DNA of 64,000 nt from an uncultured Bacteroidaceae bacterium (GCA_934394435.1 CAKRRN010000004.1:1-64000), one strand, 5' to 3'. Positions 38,172 to 48,331 are shown, counted from the first letter of the stretch. Notes: a model not told the origin generated them from the sequence alone. Translations and numbers: made by a program.

Positions 38172-39173
38172 CTATGAATGACTATAGACAGATATCCAAT
38201 GCCCATCTATCAAAGTTCTATCCACAAGGGTTGCCTGTGCAAGTTTTGGAGCCTCAACACCTTCTTCGAGCAAAAGGGGAGCCACCTCTACCCTCGCCTC
38301 GTCCCATAATCCTTCCTTAATGAAACTTGACAGCAAACAAGTTCCTCCCTCCACCAAAAGCGCCTGGATGCCACGCTGGTACAAATCAGCAAGGAGAGAT
38401 GGCAAATCGCCATCGGAGAAGATATGCGTAGGAACGCTCCCATCCATCAAGTGAAGATGTGGCACTTCTGACAAACGTCCATGTCTATCGATACTCAAGC
38501 GCAAAGGTGTGTCCCCAGGCCACAAACGATTCGTCAGCGTAGGATTATCTTGAAGGACAGTCTCCGTGCCCACCAAAATCGCATTATTCAAAGCGCGAAG
38601 ACGATGGACCAAAGTCATTGTGTAACATGAGGAGATATGAGCAGGACCCTCGCCATTACGTCTTTTTTTATCAACAAACCCATCTGCGCTCTGCGCCCAC
38701 TTGAGAGTCACCCAGGGACGATGGAACTTATGATAAGTCATAAAACGTTTGTTCAGCTGAATGCACTCATCTTCCAGCACACCCACTTTCACATCAATCC
38801 CTGCGTCGACCAGTTTCTTTATCCCCAAACCATTGACACGAGCAAACGGGTCACCACAGCCTATTACCACCTTGGGAATTCCTTTCTCTACAATCAAATC
38901 CGCGCATGGAGGAGTCTTACCGTAATGTGCGCAAGGTTCCAGACTAACATACAAGGTACTTTTTGCAAGCAGAGCGGGATTCTTCACACTCGCTATGGCA
39001 TTAACCTCTGCATGCGGACCACCACATTTTCGATGATAGCCTTCTCCAATAATACGACCATCAAATACAATCACAGCACCCACCATAGGATTGGGAGCCG
39101 TGCTTTCTACACCACAACGCGCCAGTTGTATGCAGCGTCGCATATACATAATATCCACTTCCTCGGATGTCAT
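38172..39173 (-). CDS. ribD: Bifunctional riboflavin biosynthesis protein RibD
   Basis: A 333-residue deaminase/reductase acting on the second and third steps of riboflavin synthesis. The zinc deaminase ligands are His54 (HAEVNA), Cys81 (EPCAHYGKTPPC) and Cys90. The reductase half (about 145-333) has WAQSADGFVD and GTETVLQDNPTLTNR. I use the ATG at 39173; an earlier reading to 39209 would overlap the prmC start and promoter. The two genes diverge with 27 bases between their start codons. No FMN riboswitch was seen. Confidence 0.93.
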   Translation of the reverse strand: MTSEEVDIMYMRRCIQLARCGVESTAPNPMVGAVIVFDGRIIGEGYHRKCGGPHAEVNAIASVKNPALLAKSTLYVSLEPCAHYGKTPPCADLIVEKGIPKVVIGCGDPFARVNGLGIKKLVDAGIDVKVGVLEDECIQLNKRFMTYHKFHRPWVTLKWAQSADGFVDKKRRNGEGPAHISSCYTMTLVHRLRALNNAILVGTETVLQDNPTLTNRLWPGDTPLRLSIDRHGRLSEVPHLHLMDGSVPTHIFSDGDLPSLLADLYQRGIQALLVEGGTCLLSSFIKEGLWDEARVEVAPLLLEEGVEAPKLAQATLVDRTLIDGHWISVYSHS

Positions 39174-39188
39174 CTCACAGTTTTTTCT

Positions 39189-39196
39189 TATATTTG
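39189..39196 (+). promoter_or_regulatory. -7 box TATATTTG of prmC
   Basis: TATATTTG ends four bases before the prmC ATG at 39201, predicting a leaderless message. The box lies within the short divergent gap to ribD. Confidence 0.5.
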
Positions 39197-39200
39197 TCAC

Positions 39201-40016
39201 ATGAACCATCTACAAAGACTTAGCTCACTATACGGAAGCCGCGAAGGCAGAGCCATCTACATGCTCGTCATGGAGCAGAGATTTGGTCTGTCTGCCACTC
39301 AAGTTCTGTTGGGCAAAGATAGAGAATTATCTTCAGACAACCTTCATGAACTGGACTTAATTACAGAACGCTTGCTTCAAGGCGAGCCTGTCCAGTATAT
39401 TTTGGGGAAAAGTGAATTTCACGGACACATGTTTCATATAGAGCCTGGTGTCTTGATTCCACGCCCCGAAACATCCGAACTCGTAGACCATGTAATAGAG
39501 GATGCACACCCAGCGAGCAGAATCTTAGACATCGGGACTGGTTCGGGATGCATCGGAATTACCCTTGCCCTGTGTGGACATGAAGTAACAGCCATGGACA
39601 TCTCATCAAAAGCGCTCAGCATTGCCCAGGATAATGCAGCAAGGCTGAAGGCTGATGTCCGCTTCATACAAGAAGACATACTGCACCCAGGAAACAGGCA
39701 AGAAACATGGGACATTATTGTCAGCAATCCTCCATACATCCGCATGCGGGAATCAGACAGTATGGAACACACCGTACTTGACTACGAGCCTCATATTGCC
39801 CTATTCGTTCCAGACAACGATCCCCTACTCTTCTACCGTGCCATCGGAGACTACGCGATGAAACACTTGGACAGTCAAGGGCTACTCTGGTTTGAGATCA
39901 ATAGAGAGCTATCGGAAGAAACCTGCCTGCTATTGGGAAATCAAGGATTCCGCAATGTACAGGCATTTAGGGACTCATATAAGAATTACAGATTCGTAAA
40001 AGCGACACGACCATGA
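39201..40016 (+). CDS. prmC: Release factor glutamine methyltransferase PrmC
   Basis: A 271-residue enzyme that methylates the GGQ glutamine of peptide chain release factors. The SAM-binding word is DIGTGSGCIG (about 110-119) and the catalytic NPPY is at 176-179. The N-terminal helical domain and the IPRPETSEL word (86-94) are typical. The start at 39201 fits the family; the open frame extends far upstream over ribD but that part is antisense. It overlaps recX by four bases. Confidence 0.95.
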   Translation: MNHLQRLSSLYGSREGRAIYMLVMEQRFGLSATQVLLGKDRELSSDNLHELDLITERLLQGEPVQYILGKSEFHGHMFHIEPGVLIPRPETSELVDHVIEDAHPASRILDIGTGSGCIGITLALCGHEVTAMDISSKALSIAQDNAARLKADVRFIQEDILHPGNRQETWDIIVSNPPYIRMRESDSMEHTVLDYEPHIALFVPDNDPLLFYRAIGDYAMKHLDSQGLLWFEINRELSEETCLLLGNQGFRNVQAFRDSYKNYRFVKATRP

Positions 40017-40471
40017 AAGAACTTACTTACGAACAAGCATTGGCCAAAGCGGCAGCTCTATGCAGTTGTTCAGAGAGAAGCTCAGAGCAGATACGAGCGA
40101 AACTAGACACTTGGGGCGTCAACCCAGATGTCAGCGAACGAATTATCGAACATTTGAAAAACGAGAAGTTCATTGATGACAGTCGCTATTGTCACGCCTT
40201 CTGTGCCGACAAGCTACGCTACAACCAATGGGGACGCATTAAAATCCGACAAGCGTTGCACCAGCAAGGAATTGAGCAAACTCTAATTGAGCAAGGATTA
40301 TATTCTTTAGACGAAAAGGAATATACAGAAATTCTGGACACACTCATAAACAAAAAGAAGAAAAGTCTGCATGAAGACTCCCCCTACACTCTCAAACAGA
40401 AACTCATGCGCTTCGCCTATTCACATGGATTTGAGCCAGAGCTAATAATCAGCCGAATTTCCTTTGATTAG
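40013..40471 (+). CDS. recX: RecX-family regulatory protein
   Basis: A 152-residue all-helical protein of the RecX family that restrains RecA filaments. Three helical repeats can be traced (about 10-50, 50-95, 95-150), with the signature LKNEKFIDDSRYCHAFCADK at 47-66 and WGRIKIRQALHQQGI. No recA is nearby. It is translationally coupled to prmC (ATGA overlap) and followed by a repeat array rather than a simple terminator. Confidence 0.88.
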   Translation: MKELTYEQALAKAAALCSCSERSSEQIRAKLDTWGVNPDVSERIIEHLKNEKFIDDSRYCHAFCADKLRYNQWGRIKIRQALHQQGIEQTLIEQGLYSLDEKEYTEILDTLINKKKKSLHEDSPYTLKQKLMRFAYSHGFEPELIISRISFD

Positions 40472-40489
40472 TCCCTTGGAACAAAGATA

Positions 40490-40600
40490 CTCATATCTTA
40501 GGATACTTGACAAAGTAATATAGGATACTTGGCAAAGTATCTTAGGATACTTGACAGAGTATCTTAGGATACCATATTAAGAGGTTTATCGGGTTAGCCA
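40490..40600. repeat. 22-bp palindromic unit array 2
   Basis: Units of AAAGTATCTTAGGATACTTG plus two bases begin at 40512, 40534 and 40556, with a degenerate one at 40490, giving a 22-base period. The end, ATATTAAGAGGTTTATCGGGT, matches the tail of array 1 near 14915. It lies between the convergent recX and M16 peptidase genes. Confidence 0.75.
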
Positions 40601-40649
40601 GTTTATCTCCACTAAATTTCTACTGAACCTACATATTACCACAAACAGA

Positions 40650-40695
40650 ATGACGTACAACAGTAAATGGAAATCATTTTTCTGTTGTACGTCAT
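40650..40695. terminator. Hairpin between recX and the M16 peptidase gene
   Basis: Perfect 14-base arms ATGACGTACAACAG (40650-40663) and CTGTTGTACGTCAT (40682-40695), with AAATG/CATTT inside the loop. Neither side has a strong T run, so it may serve both convergent genes weakly. The rest of the 40472-40803 gap holds array 2 and nothing else recognised. Confidence 0.5.
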
Positions 40696-40803
40696 AATAT
40701 TCTGCACGAAGAAATCAAATCAAAGATTCTCCGTTTTAGAGTTTCCATCCCAAAGAAAACACCTAACGGTATAATCTTTGAATGCTGAACTCTTACATGA
40801 GGA

Positions 40804-43623
40804 TTACTTCTCTTGAGTCTTAGGAGTGGTCATGCCCACAACCAGTCGGTTCCCACTCTGGAATATCTTGCAGGCTAGAGCCTTCAGGTCGGCCACTGTG
40901 ATGCCACGCACTACATCGTCATACCCATCCACGTTATTCTGTCCGTAGCGCACGCGCTGGATAAGCTGACCCATCCAGTAGTCATTGTTCTTGAGCTGCT
41001 CGGCATGTGAGCGTATCATGTATTCCTTAATCTTCTGTAGATAATCCTCACTGGGGCCTTCCTTGCATATCTTCTCCACACCATCATAAACCACTTGAGT
41101 CATGCGCTCCAGTTTCTCAGGAGCGGTGGGGAGTTGTATCTGCATCGTGGCACGCTTCTCAGGATAGTCGGTCAAGCTTCCGCTGACAGGCACGCCATAG
41201 GCACCACCCTCGTCCTCACGTACCGTTTCGGTATAGAGCATCTGCATGCTCTGCTGTAACATGGACACCATAATGCTGTTCTTGAGAGTCTTGGCCATAG
41301 GAGCATGGTAAATGAAGAGAGCGAGAGCATTAGGTGTGTCCTGCTCCTTCTCGAAGAGGCAAGTACGCTCACCCTTGGCCATGCGTTGATCCACCACCTT
41401 GCACTTCTCATGCTTCTTGCCAGTGGGCAGTGAGCCGAGGTACCTCGTAAGAAGAGGAGCGATAGAGTCGGCCTCCACATCACCCACAAAGAAGAACTCG
41501 AAGTCACCCGCATTGGCAAAACGCTCCTTATATATCTGCATCACACGGTCATAGTCCAGCTGGTCCACGTCCTCGGCACGCATACGCACGGCACGCACAT
41601 TGTTATCATACACCACACGGGCAACGCTGTCACGCAAGGCTGTAATGGGACTCAAATCCTGATTCTTGAGGCTATTACGAGTGCGCTCCATCAGACTCTT
41701 GTAAGCCTCATCATCCTTGCGGGGCGAGGTGAAGCACAGGTAGGTGAGCTGCAGCATGGTCTCCAGATCCTTCTTGACGCAGCTGCCATGCAAAGCCTCT
41801 GTCCTGTCGGCGATGACAGGCTCCACACTGGCCTGCTTGCCAGAGAGTTTCTTCTGCAAGTCGATAGCGGAGAACTGTCCCCAGCCGCCCACCTCCACCG
41901 TTGAGGCATTATCGGCCAGGTTGTACTCACTGTTGGGATAGAGGCTTGAGCCACCCCAACTGATGGCGCGCATGGAGATGCTGTTGGGACTGTAATCTGT
42001 ATGCAACACATGCACCTTGATGCCGTTGCTTAGAGTTAGGAGTTTGGAGCCATACACATCGTCCTTCACCTTCTTCACTGTCACGCTACTGTTGAGTTCG
42101 GGCACCAGAGGGTCGTTGTTAATCTCCTCGGCATATGCATCAATCTGCTCTGCGTCCACCTTAGCCAATGCATCCAGTACCTGCTGCTCGGTGGGATACT
42201 CTATTCCCTCCTTCTCTGGCAGGAAGAATGCCAGTGCGCGGTTGTCATCGGGCAGGCTTTCGGCCAGTTTGTTGACAGCCTCCAAGGGAATCTGCGGCAC
42301 CATCATGTGAGCAAAGTTCTTCTCCCACTCTATACCAGGGGCTGGTTCAGAGTCCAGGAAGTGACGCACATACTCATCCACATAGGAGGTATTCTCCACC
42401 TTGTCACGCGCGTCATACTGCGCATCTATCCGTGAGAGATACTCCTGCTTGAAACGCTCGTACTCACTCACGGTAAAGCCACCACGCTTTGCGCGAAGCA
42501 TCTCACGGTAGAGAGCTGTCACACCGTCCAGGTAGCGTCCATCCTTCATGACCACAACGCCCTCAAAGGCATCACAAGTCTTCGACACCAGATAGTCGCC
42601 ATAGTCCACGGCAGTCATTGCAAAGGGTGCATCAGGCTTTTGGGCAATCTCCTGCAGACGCGCATTCAGCATCTCACAGAATGCCGATTGTAGATAACGC
42701 TGTAGCAGATACACATTCTGGTGCTTGGTCTCATCGGGGATGGCAGGAGTCTTGAAGAACATCATGGCCACAGCGGCCGTTTGCTCCTTGTCCTTCTCTA
42801 TAGACACCAAGGGAGTTTTGTTGTCTGCCACGGGGAAATACTCGCGCACGGATGCATCGGCTACTGCAGGCTTTATGTCAGCAAATATCTGCTGAATCTT
42901 CTGCTCCATCTGATTCACGTCAAAGTCACCCACGATGACTAGTCCTTGCAGGTCGGGACGGTACCAACGGCGGTAGTAGGCGCGCAAGTCCTCGTATGGG
43001 AAGTGCATCACGATGTCCATTGTGCCGATGGGCATACGGTCAGCATACTTGCTCCCTTCGTACAGTTTATGAAAGGCACGCTCTTGCATACGCATCATGG
43101 CAGAGCGACGCATGCGCCACTCTTCGTTGATGACACCACGCTCCTTATCTATCTCCTTATCCTCAAGGAGCAGGTCGTGGCTCCAGTCATGCAAGATGAG
43201 TAGACAAGAGTCTAGGGCTCCTTGGGTCTCCACATTGACATTATTGATATTATAGACGGTCTCGTCAAAGGAAGTGTAGGCATTGAGGTTCTCGCCAAAC
43301 TTCACTCCGATGCGCTCCAGGTACTGCTTGAGCGCGTCGCCAGGGAAGTGCTTGGTGCCATTGAAGCACATGTGCTCCAGGAAGTGAGCCAGTCCGCGCT
43401 GGTTCTCCTCCTCCTGCATAGAACCCACCTTCTGCGCGATGTAGAAGTCGGCACGCTTCTCTGGCCACGCATTGTGACGGATGTAATAGGTCAAGCCATT
43501 GGGTAGCACACCCGTCTTGACCGCAGGGTCCAGGGGTATCTGAGTACCTTGGGCCTGTTGCGCGCGTAGCCCAGTCAGGACTGTCAACGTACAACATAAA
43601 AAGAAAATAATTTTTTTCTTCAT
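40804..43623 (-). CDS. M16-family zinc metallopeptidase
   Basis: A 939-residue exported peptidase of the pitrilysin/insulinase family. A signal peptide (1-23) is followed by two M16 halves. The inverted zinc motif HFLEH is at 80-84 (with HMCFNGT after it), and a second Glu-rich helix follows about 70 residues later. The C-terminal half lacks the zinc motif, as expected. It probably degrades peptides in the periplasm. It lies 21 bases downstream of the DUF4878 lipoprotein gene. Confidence 0.92.
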   Translation of the reverse strand: MKKKIIFFLCCTLTVLTGLRAQQAQGTQIPLDPAVKTGVLPNGLTYYIRHNAWPEKRADFYIAQKVGSMQEEENQRGLAHFLEHMCFNGTKHFPGDALKQYLERIGVKFGENLNAYTSFDETVYNINNVNVETQGALDSCLLILHDWSHDLLLEDKEIDKERGVINEEWRMRRSAMMRMQERAFHKLYEGSKYADRMPIGTMDIVMHFPYEDLRAYYRRWYRPDLQGLVIVGDFDVNQMEQKIQQIFADIKPAVADASVREYFPVADNKTPLVSIEKDKEQTAAVAMMFFKTPAIPDETKHQNVYLLQRYLQSAFCEMLNARLQEIAQKPDAPFAMTAVDYGDYLVSKTCDAFEGVVVMKDGRYLDGVTALYREMLRAKRGGFTVSEYERFKQEYLSRIDAQYDARDKVENTSYVDEYVRHFLDSEPAPGIEWEKNFAHMMVPQIPLEAVNKLAESLPDDNRALAFFLPEKEGIEYPTEQQVLDALAKVDAEQIDAYAEEINNDPLVPELNSSVTVKKVKDDVYGSKLLTLSNGIKVHVLHTDYSPNSISMRAISWGGSSLYPNSEYNLADNASTVEVGGWGQFSAIDLQKKLSGKQASVEPVIADRTEALHGSCVKKDLETMLQLTYLCFTSPRKDDEAYKSLMERTRNSLKNQDLSPITALRDSVARVVYDNNVRAVRMRAEDVDQLDYDRVMQIYKERFANAGDFEFFFVGDVEADSIAPLLTRYLGSLPTGKKHEKCKVVDQRMAKGERTCLFEKEQDTPNALALFIYHAPMAKTLKNSIMVSMLQQSMQMLYTETVREDEGGAYGVPVSGSLTDYPEKRATMQIQLPTAPEKLERMTQVVYDGVEKICKEGPSEDYLQKIKEYMIRSHAEQLKNNDYWMGQLIQRVRYGQNNVDGYDDVVRGITVADLKALACKIFQSGNRLVVGMTTPKTQEK

Positions 43624-43644
43624 AATATTTACATATTATAATTT

Positions 43645-44073
43645 CTATTTCATTTTCCACTGATTTCCTTCGCGTACCATCTTCACACCCACCTGTTCTA
43701 CTGTACTGTCACCAAAAGTCACATCCAGGAACACGTAAGCAAGGCTATCCAATAGACTGTCACGCGTAGCAACGGCTTTCACTATGCCCCCTTTAGCCCG
43801 CATCTCATCCGCATGCTGAGCTATCATATCAATCATCTGCTGCCGATAAGAACGAGGCAAACTATCCGTGCCAGCCATTCCGGCCACAAACCCTTCATAG
43901 TTACCCGCCACAAGTGAGTCATAATACTGTTGTGCAGAAGCGCGCACCACAGCATGCTCATCGATTCTATCTTTACACGATTCTAATAAGAACACGCCTA
44001 AAGCAAGAGCCATGATACTACAGCAGAGAACAAAAGCATGAAGACTGCCAAATCTCTTACATATTTTTTTCAT
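43645..44073 (-). CDS. DUF4878-like small lipoprotein
   Basis: A 142-residue predicted lipoprotein with a hydrophobic N terminus and ESC lipobox (about Cys27). A cystatin/NTF2-like domain follows (VRASAQQYYDSLVAGNYEGFVAGM, about 36-59; C-terminal MVREGNQWKMK). This matches the DUF4878 pattern, of unknown function. The start is placed at 44073; ATGs at 44094 and further upstream give a longer, less typical leader and begin to overlap der. Confidence 0.68.
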   Translation of the reverse strand: MKKICKRFGSLHAFVLCCSIMALALGVFLLESCKDRIDEHAVVRASAQQYYDSLVAGNYEGFVAGMAGTDSLPRSYRQQMIDMIAQHADEMRAKGGIVKAVATRDSLLDSLAYVFLDVTFGDSTVEQVGVKMVREGNQWKMK

Positions 44074-44128
44074 ACACTTATATGAAAGTTTCATCCAGAC
44101 CTCACACATGATGAAGCCTGGAAGAGAA

Positions 44129-45439
44129 CTATTTTTGTCTGATAAAGATATTGATAGGAGTACCACAGAAGTTCCATCGCTCGCGTATTTTATTTTCGAG
44201 AAACCTCTTATATGGCTCCTTTATGTACTGAGGCAAATTAGCATAAAAGACGAAACTAGGAACCCTCGTGTCAGGAATCTGGGCACAATACTTAATCTTG
44301 ATATACTTGCCCTTCATTGATGGTGGTGGATAAGCCTCAATAAGAGGTAGCATCTCTTCGTTAAGCTTGGCGGTTGACACACGCCTTCTTCGATTCTCGT
44401 ACACATCCTTTGCGGTCTCAAGCACACGATAGATTCTCTGTTTGGTAAGTGCTGATGCAAAAATTATGGGAAAATCATCGAAGGGTGCCATGCGATCATA
44501 GATGGCATTCTCCATGGTCTTCATCACTTTTGTATCCTTGTCAGGCACCAAATCCCATTTATTGACCACCACCACCAAACTCTTCTGATTGCGTTGTATG
44601 AGCTGGAAAATATTCATATCCTGACTCTCAATGCCACGCGTAGCGTCAATCATGAGAATGCATACATCACTATTTTCAATACTTCGGATGGAACGCATCA
44701 CACTATAGAACTCCAAATCCTCGCTCACCTTGTTTTTGCGGCGAATGCCAGCGGTGTCCACGAGATAGAAGTCGAAGCCAAATTTATCATAACGTGTATA
44801 AATACTGTCACGTGTTGTACCTGCTATATCCGTTACAATATTGCGATCTTCACCGATGAAAGCATTTATCAAGCTTGATTTACCCGCATTGGGGCGTCCA
44901 ACCACAGCAAAGCGTGGGATATTCTCATCTGGCAATTCTGTTGATTCCTTTGGAAACTTACTCATCACCAAATCAAGAAGGTCTCCAGTACCTCCACCTG
45001 TTGCTGCAGACACGCAGATAGGATCTCCTATCCCCAACGAATAGAATTCAGCAGCCAGATACTGCTCGTTGTTGTCAGTTTTATTACAAACCAACACCAC
45101 TGGCTTCTTGGTACGTCGTAAGATGTTAGCAACAGCTTCATCCAAATCAGTCACACCATTGTGAGCATCCACCAAGAAGAGAATGACATCAGCCTCATCT
45201 GTAGCCAAAGTCACTTGCTTCCGTATCTCCTCTTCAAAGATATCATCTGAGTTGACCACCCATCCACCTGTATCGATGACAGAAAACTCCTTTCCTGCCC
45301 ATTCACACTTTCCGTACTGGCGGTCACGCGTAGTGCCAGCCTCATCACTCACAATGGCATGACGAGTTTGTGTCAGGCGGTTAAACAGTGTGGACTTGCC
45401 CACATTGGGACGTCCTACAATAGCAACTATGTTTGACAT
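44129..45439 (-). CDS. der: Ribosome assembly GTPase Der (EngA)
   Basis: A 436-residue protein with two GTPase domains in tandem: GRPNVGKST (9-17) and GRPNAGKSS (about 180-188), with specificity motifs NKTD and NKWD. A C-terminal KH-like domain (about 350-436) ends in [11 protein letters not shown]. It acts in 50S subunit maturation. It is 10 bases downstream of era, the second ribosome GTPase of the group. Confidence 0.97.
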   Translation of the reverse strand: MSNIVAIVGRPNVGKSTLFNRLTQTRHAIVSDEAGTTRDRQYGKCEWAGKEFSVIDTGGWVVNSDDIFEEEIRKQVTLATDEADVILFLVDAHNGVTDLDEAVANILRRTKKPVVLVCNKTDNNEQYLAAEFYSLGIGDPICVSAATGGGTGDLLDLVMSKFPKESTELPDENIPRFAVVGRPNAGKSSLINAFIGEDRNIVTDIAGTTRDSIYTRYDKFGFDFYLVDTAGIRRKNKVSEDLEFYSVMRSIRSIENSDVCILMIDATRGIESQDMNIFQLIQRNQKSLVVVVNKWDLVPDKDTKVMKTMENAIYDRMAPFDDFPIIFASALTKQRIYRVLETAKDVYENRRRRVSTAKLNEEMLPLIEAYPPPSMKGKYIKIKYCAQIPDTRVPSFVFYANLPQYIKEPYKRFLENKIRERWNFCGTPINIFIRQK

Positions 45440-45449
45440 TCTTTCCTTA

Positions 45450-46331
45450 TTATTCCAAATTATATCCGTAAGCCTTCATGGCACGATCACTGCTGCGCCA
45501 ATCCTTATCCACCTTCACGAAAATCTCCAGATAGATACTTTTTCCAAAGAATTTCTCCAGGCTCTTTCTTGCCTCAGTGCTGACACGTTTAAGTGCCACG
45601 CCTTGATGGCCGATAATGATACCTTTCTGACTCTCACGCTCCACGTAGATAACCGCATTGACATGTATCTTGTGCTCGTCCTCGTGAAACGTATCCACCA
45701 CAACCTCAACACTATAAGGTATCTCTTTGTCGTAATAAAGAAGAATTTTCTCACGGATAATCTCCGTGACAAAAAAACGCGCAGGCTTATCTGTCCACTG
45801 ATCCTTATCAAAATATGCAGGATTCTCTGGCAAGAGTTCTTGTATGCGGCGGAGAACTACATCCACATTGAAGCGATGTAATGCACTTATGGGGATAATT
45901 TCCGCATTAGGAAGCACAGCATGCCACTCTTCCACCTTGTCAGTCAAGGCTTTCTGGTCTGAGATATCAATTTTATTGACTAAGACCAATACAGGCACCT
46001 TCATGCGTCCCACTTTCTCAATGAAGTCTGCGTTCTTGTCTGGTGTCTCCACCATGTCTGTAACATAGAGGAGCACATCCGCATCCTGCAACGCACTTTC
46101 ACTAAACTGAAGCATCTGCTCTTGAAGCTTATAGTTGGGCTTCAATACACCAGGTGTATCCGAAAAGCAAATCTGCATATCGGGAGTATTCAAGATGCCC
46201 ATGATACGATGACGCGTAGTCTGAGCCTTAAAGGTGGCTATAGAGATACGCTCCCCAACCAGCAAATTCATCAAAGTACTTTTGCCTACATTGGGATTGC
46301 CAACAATATTCACGAATCCAGACTTGAACAT
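45450..46331 (-). CDS. era: Ribosome assembly GTPase Era
   Basis: A 293-residue GTPase that binds 16S rRNA and acts in 30S maturation. The P-loop GNPNVGKST is at 11-19, NKID near 125, and the C-terminal KH domain holds [14 protein letters not shown] (about 240-253). The start codon directly abuts an 18-base AT repeat (46330-46347), so spacing to any ribosome site depends on repeat length. It lies between fabH (21-base gap) and der. Confidence 0.96.
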   Translation of the reverse strand: MFKSGFVNIVGNPNVGKSTLMNLLVGERISIATFKAQTTRHRIMGILNTPDMQICFSDTPGVLKPNYKLQEQMLQFSESALQDADVLLYVTDMVETPDKNADFIEKVGRMKVPVLVLVNKIDISDQKALTDKVEEWHAVLPNAEIIPISALHRFNVDVVLRRIQELLPENPAYFDKDQWTDKPARFFVTEIIREKILLYYDKEIPYSVEVVVDTFHEDEHKIHVNAVIYVERESQKGIIIGHQGVALKRVSTEARKSLEKFFGKSIYLEIFVKVDKDWRSSDRAMKAYGYNLE

Positions 46332-46347
46332 ATATATATATATATAT
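46330..46347. repeat. AT dinucleotide repeat at the era start codon
   Basis: Nine AT units in a row. On the minus strand the last unit runs into the ATG of era, so the repeat forms the whole spacer between an AAAGAAG-like ribosome site and the start codon. Confidence 0.9.
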
Positions 46348-46352
46348 CTTCT

Positions 46353-47453
46353 TTATTTTACAATAGCATTTTCTTGATGACGCAGGGCATACCATTCCTC
46401 ACGAGTCATCAGTCCTTCCTTATAAAATTGCGCAGGTTCCTTTGCAGCCTCAGTGGCCCCATCATAGCCCCATATCATATAGCTGGCTCCCCAAGTGAAA
46501 CCTGCACCGAATGCTGTGAATATGAGTTTATCACCTTTCTTCAAGCGAGGTTCATACTCCCACAGGCATAAAGGAAGTGTACCTCCTGAAGTATTTGCCA
46601 TATGGTCTATATTTATCATCACATGGTCTTCATTGATTCCAATACGACCTGCAACAGATTTCTCTATATTGATATTTGCCTGATGAGGTACCACCCAATC
46701 AACATTATCAGCATTCAAGCCATTGCGTTCAGCTATAGTTTTCACCGCAGAACTCATATCCAATACCGCATGTTTATATACGGCACGCCCTTCTTGATAG
46801 ACAAAATGTTCACGAGCATCTACAGTTTCATGACTCGGCATGCAAGCTGAACCACCAGCTGCCATGTGCAGATTTTGGTAACCCTTACCATCCACACGAT
46901 AGTAGCCATCCTGCAACCCGATCTCTTCTGTAGTAGCCTCCATCATCACACAGGCAGCACCATCACCAAAAATAGGGCACGTATTACGATCCTGGTAATT
47001 CGTCATACTGGACATATGATCACCTCCACATACTACCACACGTTTATAACGACCCGAACGCAAATATCCTGCAGCAGCTTCCATTGCATAAAGGAATCCT
47101 GCACAAGCAGCCTCCATGTCATACCCAAAGGCATTACGAAGACCACAATTGCCAATCACAAGAGAAGCGGTAGAAGGGAAATGATAATCAGGAGTAGTGG
47201 TGGCACACAGCACCAATTCCACACTATCGGGATCTACGCCTGTCTTGCGTAACAACTGCTGCACAGCACGTGTCATCATATATGAAGTACCCGAACCCTG
47301 CTCTGGTTTTAAAATATGGCGTGTCTTCACACCAATACGTTCCATTATCCATTCATCTGAAGTGTCGACAATACGCGACATCTCCTCATTGTCCAGTATA
47401 TAATCAGGCACATATCCGCCCACACCTGTTATTACGGCATTCAATCTTTCCAT
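46353..47453 (-). CDS. fabH: 3-oxoacyl-ACP synthase III (FabH-type)
   Basis: A 366-residue condensing enzyme that starts fatty acid synthesis from acyl-CoA and malonyl-ACP. The catalytic triad is visible: Cys117 (AACAGF), His257 (VPHQANINI) and Asn287 (ANTSGG). It is about 35 residues longer than the E. coli enzyme, mostly at the C terminus. It belongs to the DUF177-rpmF-fabH-era-der series but has its own -7 box. Confidence 0.92.
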   Translation of the reverse strand: MERLNAVITGVGGYVPDYILDNEEMSRIVDTSDEWIMERIGVKTRHILKPEQGSGTSYMMTRAVQQLLRKTGVDPDSVELVLCATTTPDYHFPSTASLVIGNCGLRNAFGYDMEAACAGFLYAMEAAAGYLRSGRYKRVVVCGGDHMSSMTNYQDRNTCPIFGDGAACVMMEATTEEIGLQDGYYRVDGKGYQNLHMAAGGSACMPSHETVDAREHFVYQEGRAVYKHAVLDMSSAVKTIAERNGLNADNVDWVVPHQANINIEKSVAGRIGINEDHVMINIDHMANTSGGTLPLCLWEYEPRLKKGDKLIFTAFGAGFTWGASYMIWGYDGATEAAKEPAQFYKEGLMTREEWYALRHQENAIVK

Positions 47454-47509
47454 TATTTATGGTAATCTTTTTAAGACGCACCCATCACACATACACATGC
47501 ACATGGGCT

Positions 47510-47517
47510 CAAATATA
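47510..47517 (-). promoter_or_regulatory. -7 box TATATTTG of fabH
   Basis: TATATTTG on the minus strand, 56 bases before the fabH ATG, just after a hairpin that follows rpmF. Confidence 0.45.
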
Positions 47518-47525
47518 AAATTTAA

Positions 47526-47566
47526 GCCGCATAAGCCTCTCTTTCTTGCAGAGAGACTGGTGCGGC
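47526..47566 (-). terminator. Hairpin after rpmF
   Basis: Arms GCCGCA/TGCGGC plus an inner AGCCTCTC/GAGAGACT pair with one mismatch. It is followed on the minus strand by TTAAATTTTAT rather than a clean T run, so it may only partly terminate before fabH. Confidence 0.5.
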
Positions 47567-47587
47567 TCAATTCTGTTCACGAGATGG

Positions 47588-47767
47588 TTATGCCTCTTTC
47601 TCGATAGCAACCTTGCCGCGATAATATCCACAGGCAGGGCACACGGTGTGGTAGATATGAAATTCTCCACAGTTGGGGCATACAGCCAATGCAGGCGCCA
47701 CTGCTTTGTCGTGAGTTCTTCTCTTCAGAGTCCTTGTCTTGGACTGTCTTCTTTTTGGATGTGCCAT
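47588..47767 (-). CDS. rpmF: 50S ribosomal protein L32
   Basis: A 59-residue ribosomal protein read directly from the bases. It begins MAHPKRRQSKTRTLKRRTHD and carries the zinc ribbon CPNC (30-33) and CPAC (43-46), ending in GKVAIEKEA. All four cysteines are kept, so this is the zinc-binding (C+) form. It follows the DUF177 gene by 9 bases, the standard bacterial pairing, and precedes fabH. Confidence 0.97.
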   Translation of the reverse strand: MAHPKRRQSKTRTLKRRTHDKAVAPALAVCPNCGEFHIYHTVCPACGYYRGKVAIEKEA

Positions 47768-47776
47768 TTTTCTGTT

Positions 47777-48316
47777 TTATTTATTGTTATCTAATATTTT
47801 CTTCAATCCACTCCAACGTTCGTCTACCAACGCTGAACCTTCATCATCTTTTTCTTCAATCAGTTCACTGGTCTCATACTGGTTCAAGAGTTCATCAACC
47901 TCTCCACTGCACTCTCCCTCAGGATGAACATGTCGCATAGGAACTTCGAGCGATATAAACTCATAAATATTCCACGCCACATTCACCTCTCCTGTTCCTT
48001 CAGATATCGTTATCTCATCGCCATCATCTTCGTAATCATCACCCCATTTTGCTTTCACTTCTCTATTAGCAGACACAGGAAGAGTCATAAGTTCAAGGCA
48101 ACGATCGCAAGACACCCTCACCCCTCCTTCAAAGTGGAAAAGCAATTGGAAAGCGTCGCCCACGGGCTTTACCTTTAGGCAGACATCCACATTACCTCCT
48201 TGAATGTCATGACTTTGAACATCAACAAAGAAGTCATCATCTATGTGCCACTCATACGTTTGACCGCCTGAGTCCATACCTTTGAAGTCTATCTTGTATC
48301 TATCCAGTTTACCCAT
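47777..48316 (-). CDS. YceD/DUF177-family protein
   Basis: A 179-residue cytoplasmic protein of the DUF177 family, linked in other bacteria to 23S rRNA accumulation. The core word VSCDRCLELMTLPV (about 70-83) carries the family's CxxC, and the C-terminal DERWSGLKKIL helix matches. It precedes rpmF at 9 bases. The -7 box lies only seven bases before its ATG. Confidence 0.88.
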   Translation of the reverse strand: MGKLDRYKIDFKGMDSGGQTYEWHIDDDFFVDVQSHDIQGGNVDVCLKVKPVGDAFQLLFHFEGGVRVSCDRCLELMTLPVSANREVKAKWGDDYEDDGDEITISEGTGEVNVAWNIYEFISLEVPMRHVHPEGECSGEVDELLNQYETSELIEEKDDEGSALVDERWSGLKKILDNNK

Positions 48317-48323
48317 CGGGGTG

Positions 48324-48331
48324 CAAAATTA
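48324..48331 (-). promoter_or_regulatory. -7 box TAATTTTG of the DUF177-rpmF transcript
   Basis: TAATTTTG on the minus strand, seven bases before the ATG at 48316. Transcription should begin within a few bases of the start codon. Confidence 0.5.

Noticed and set aside
38637..39200. A long N-terminal extension of PrmC
   Set aside because: This part is antisense to ribD and lacks PrmC similarity; a -7 box lies just before the ATG at 39201.
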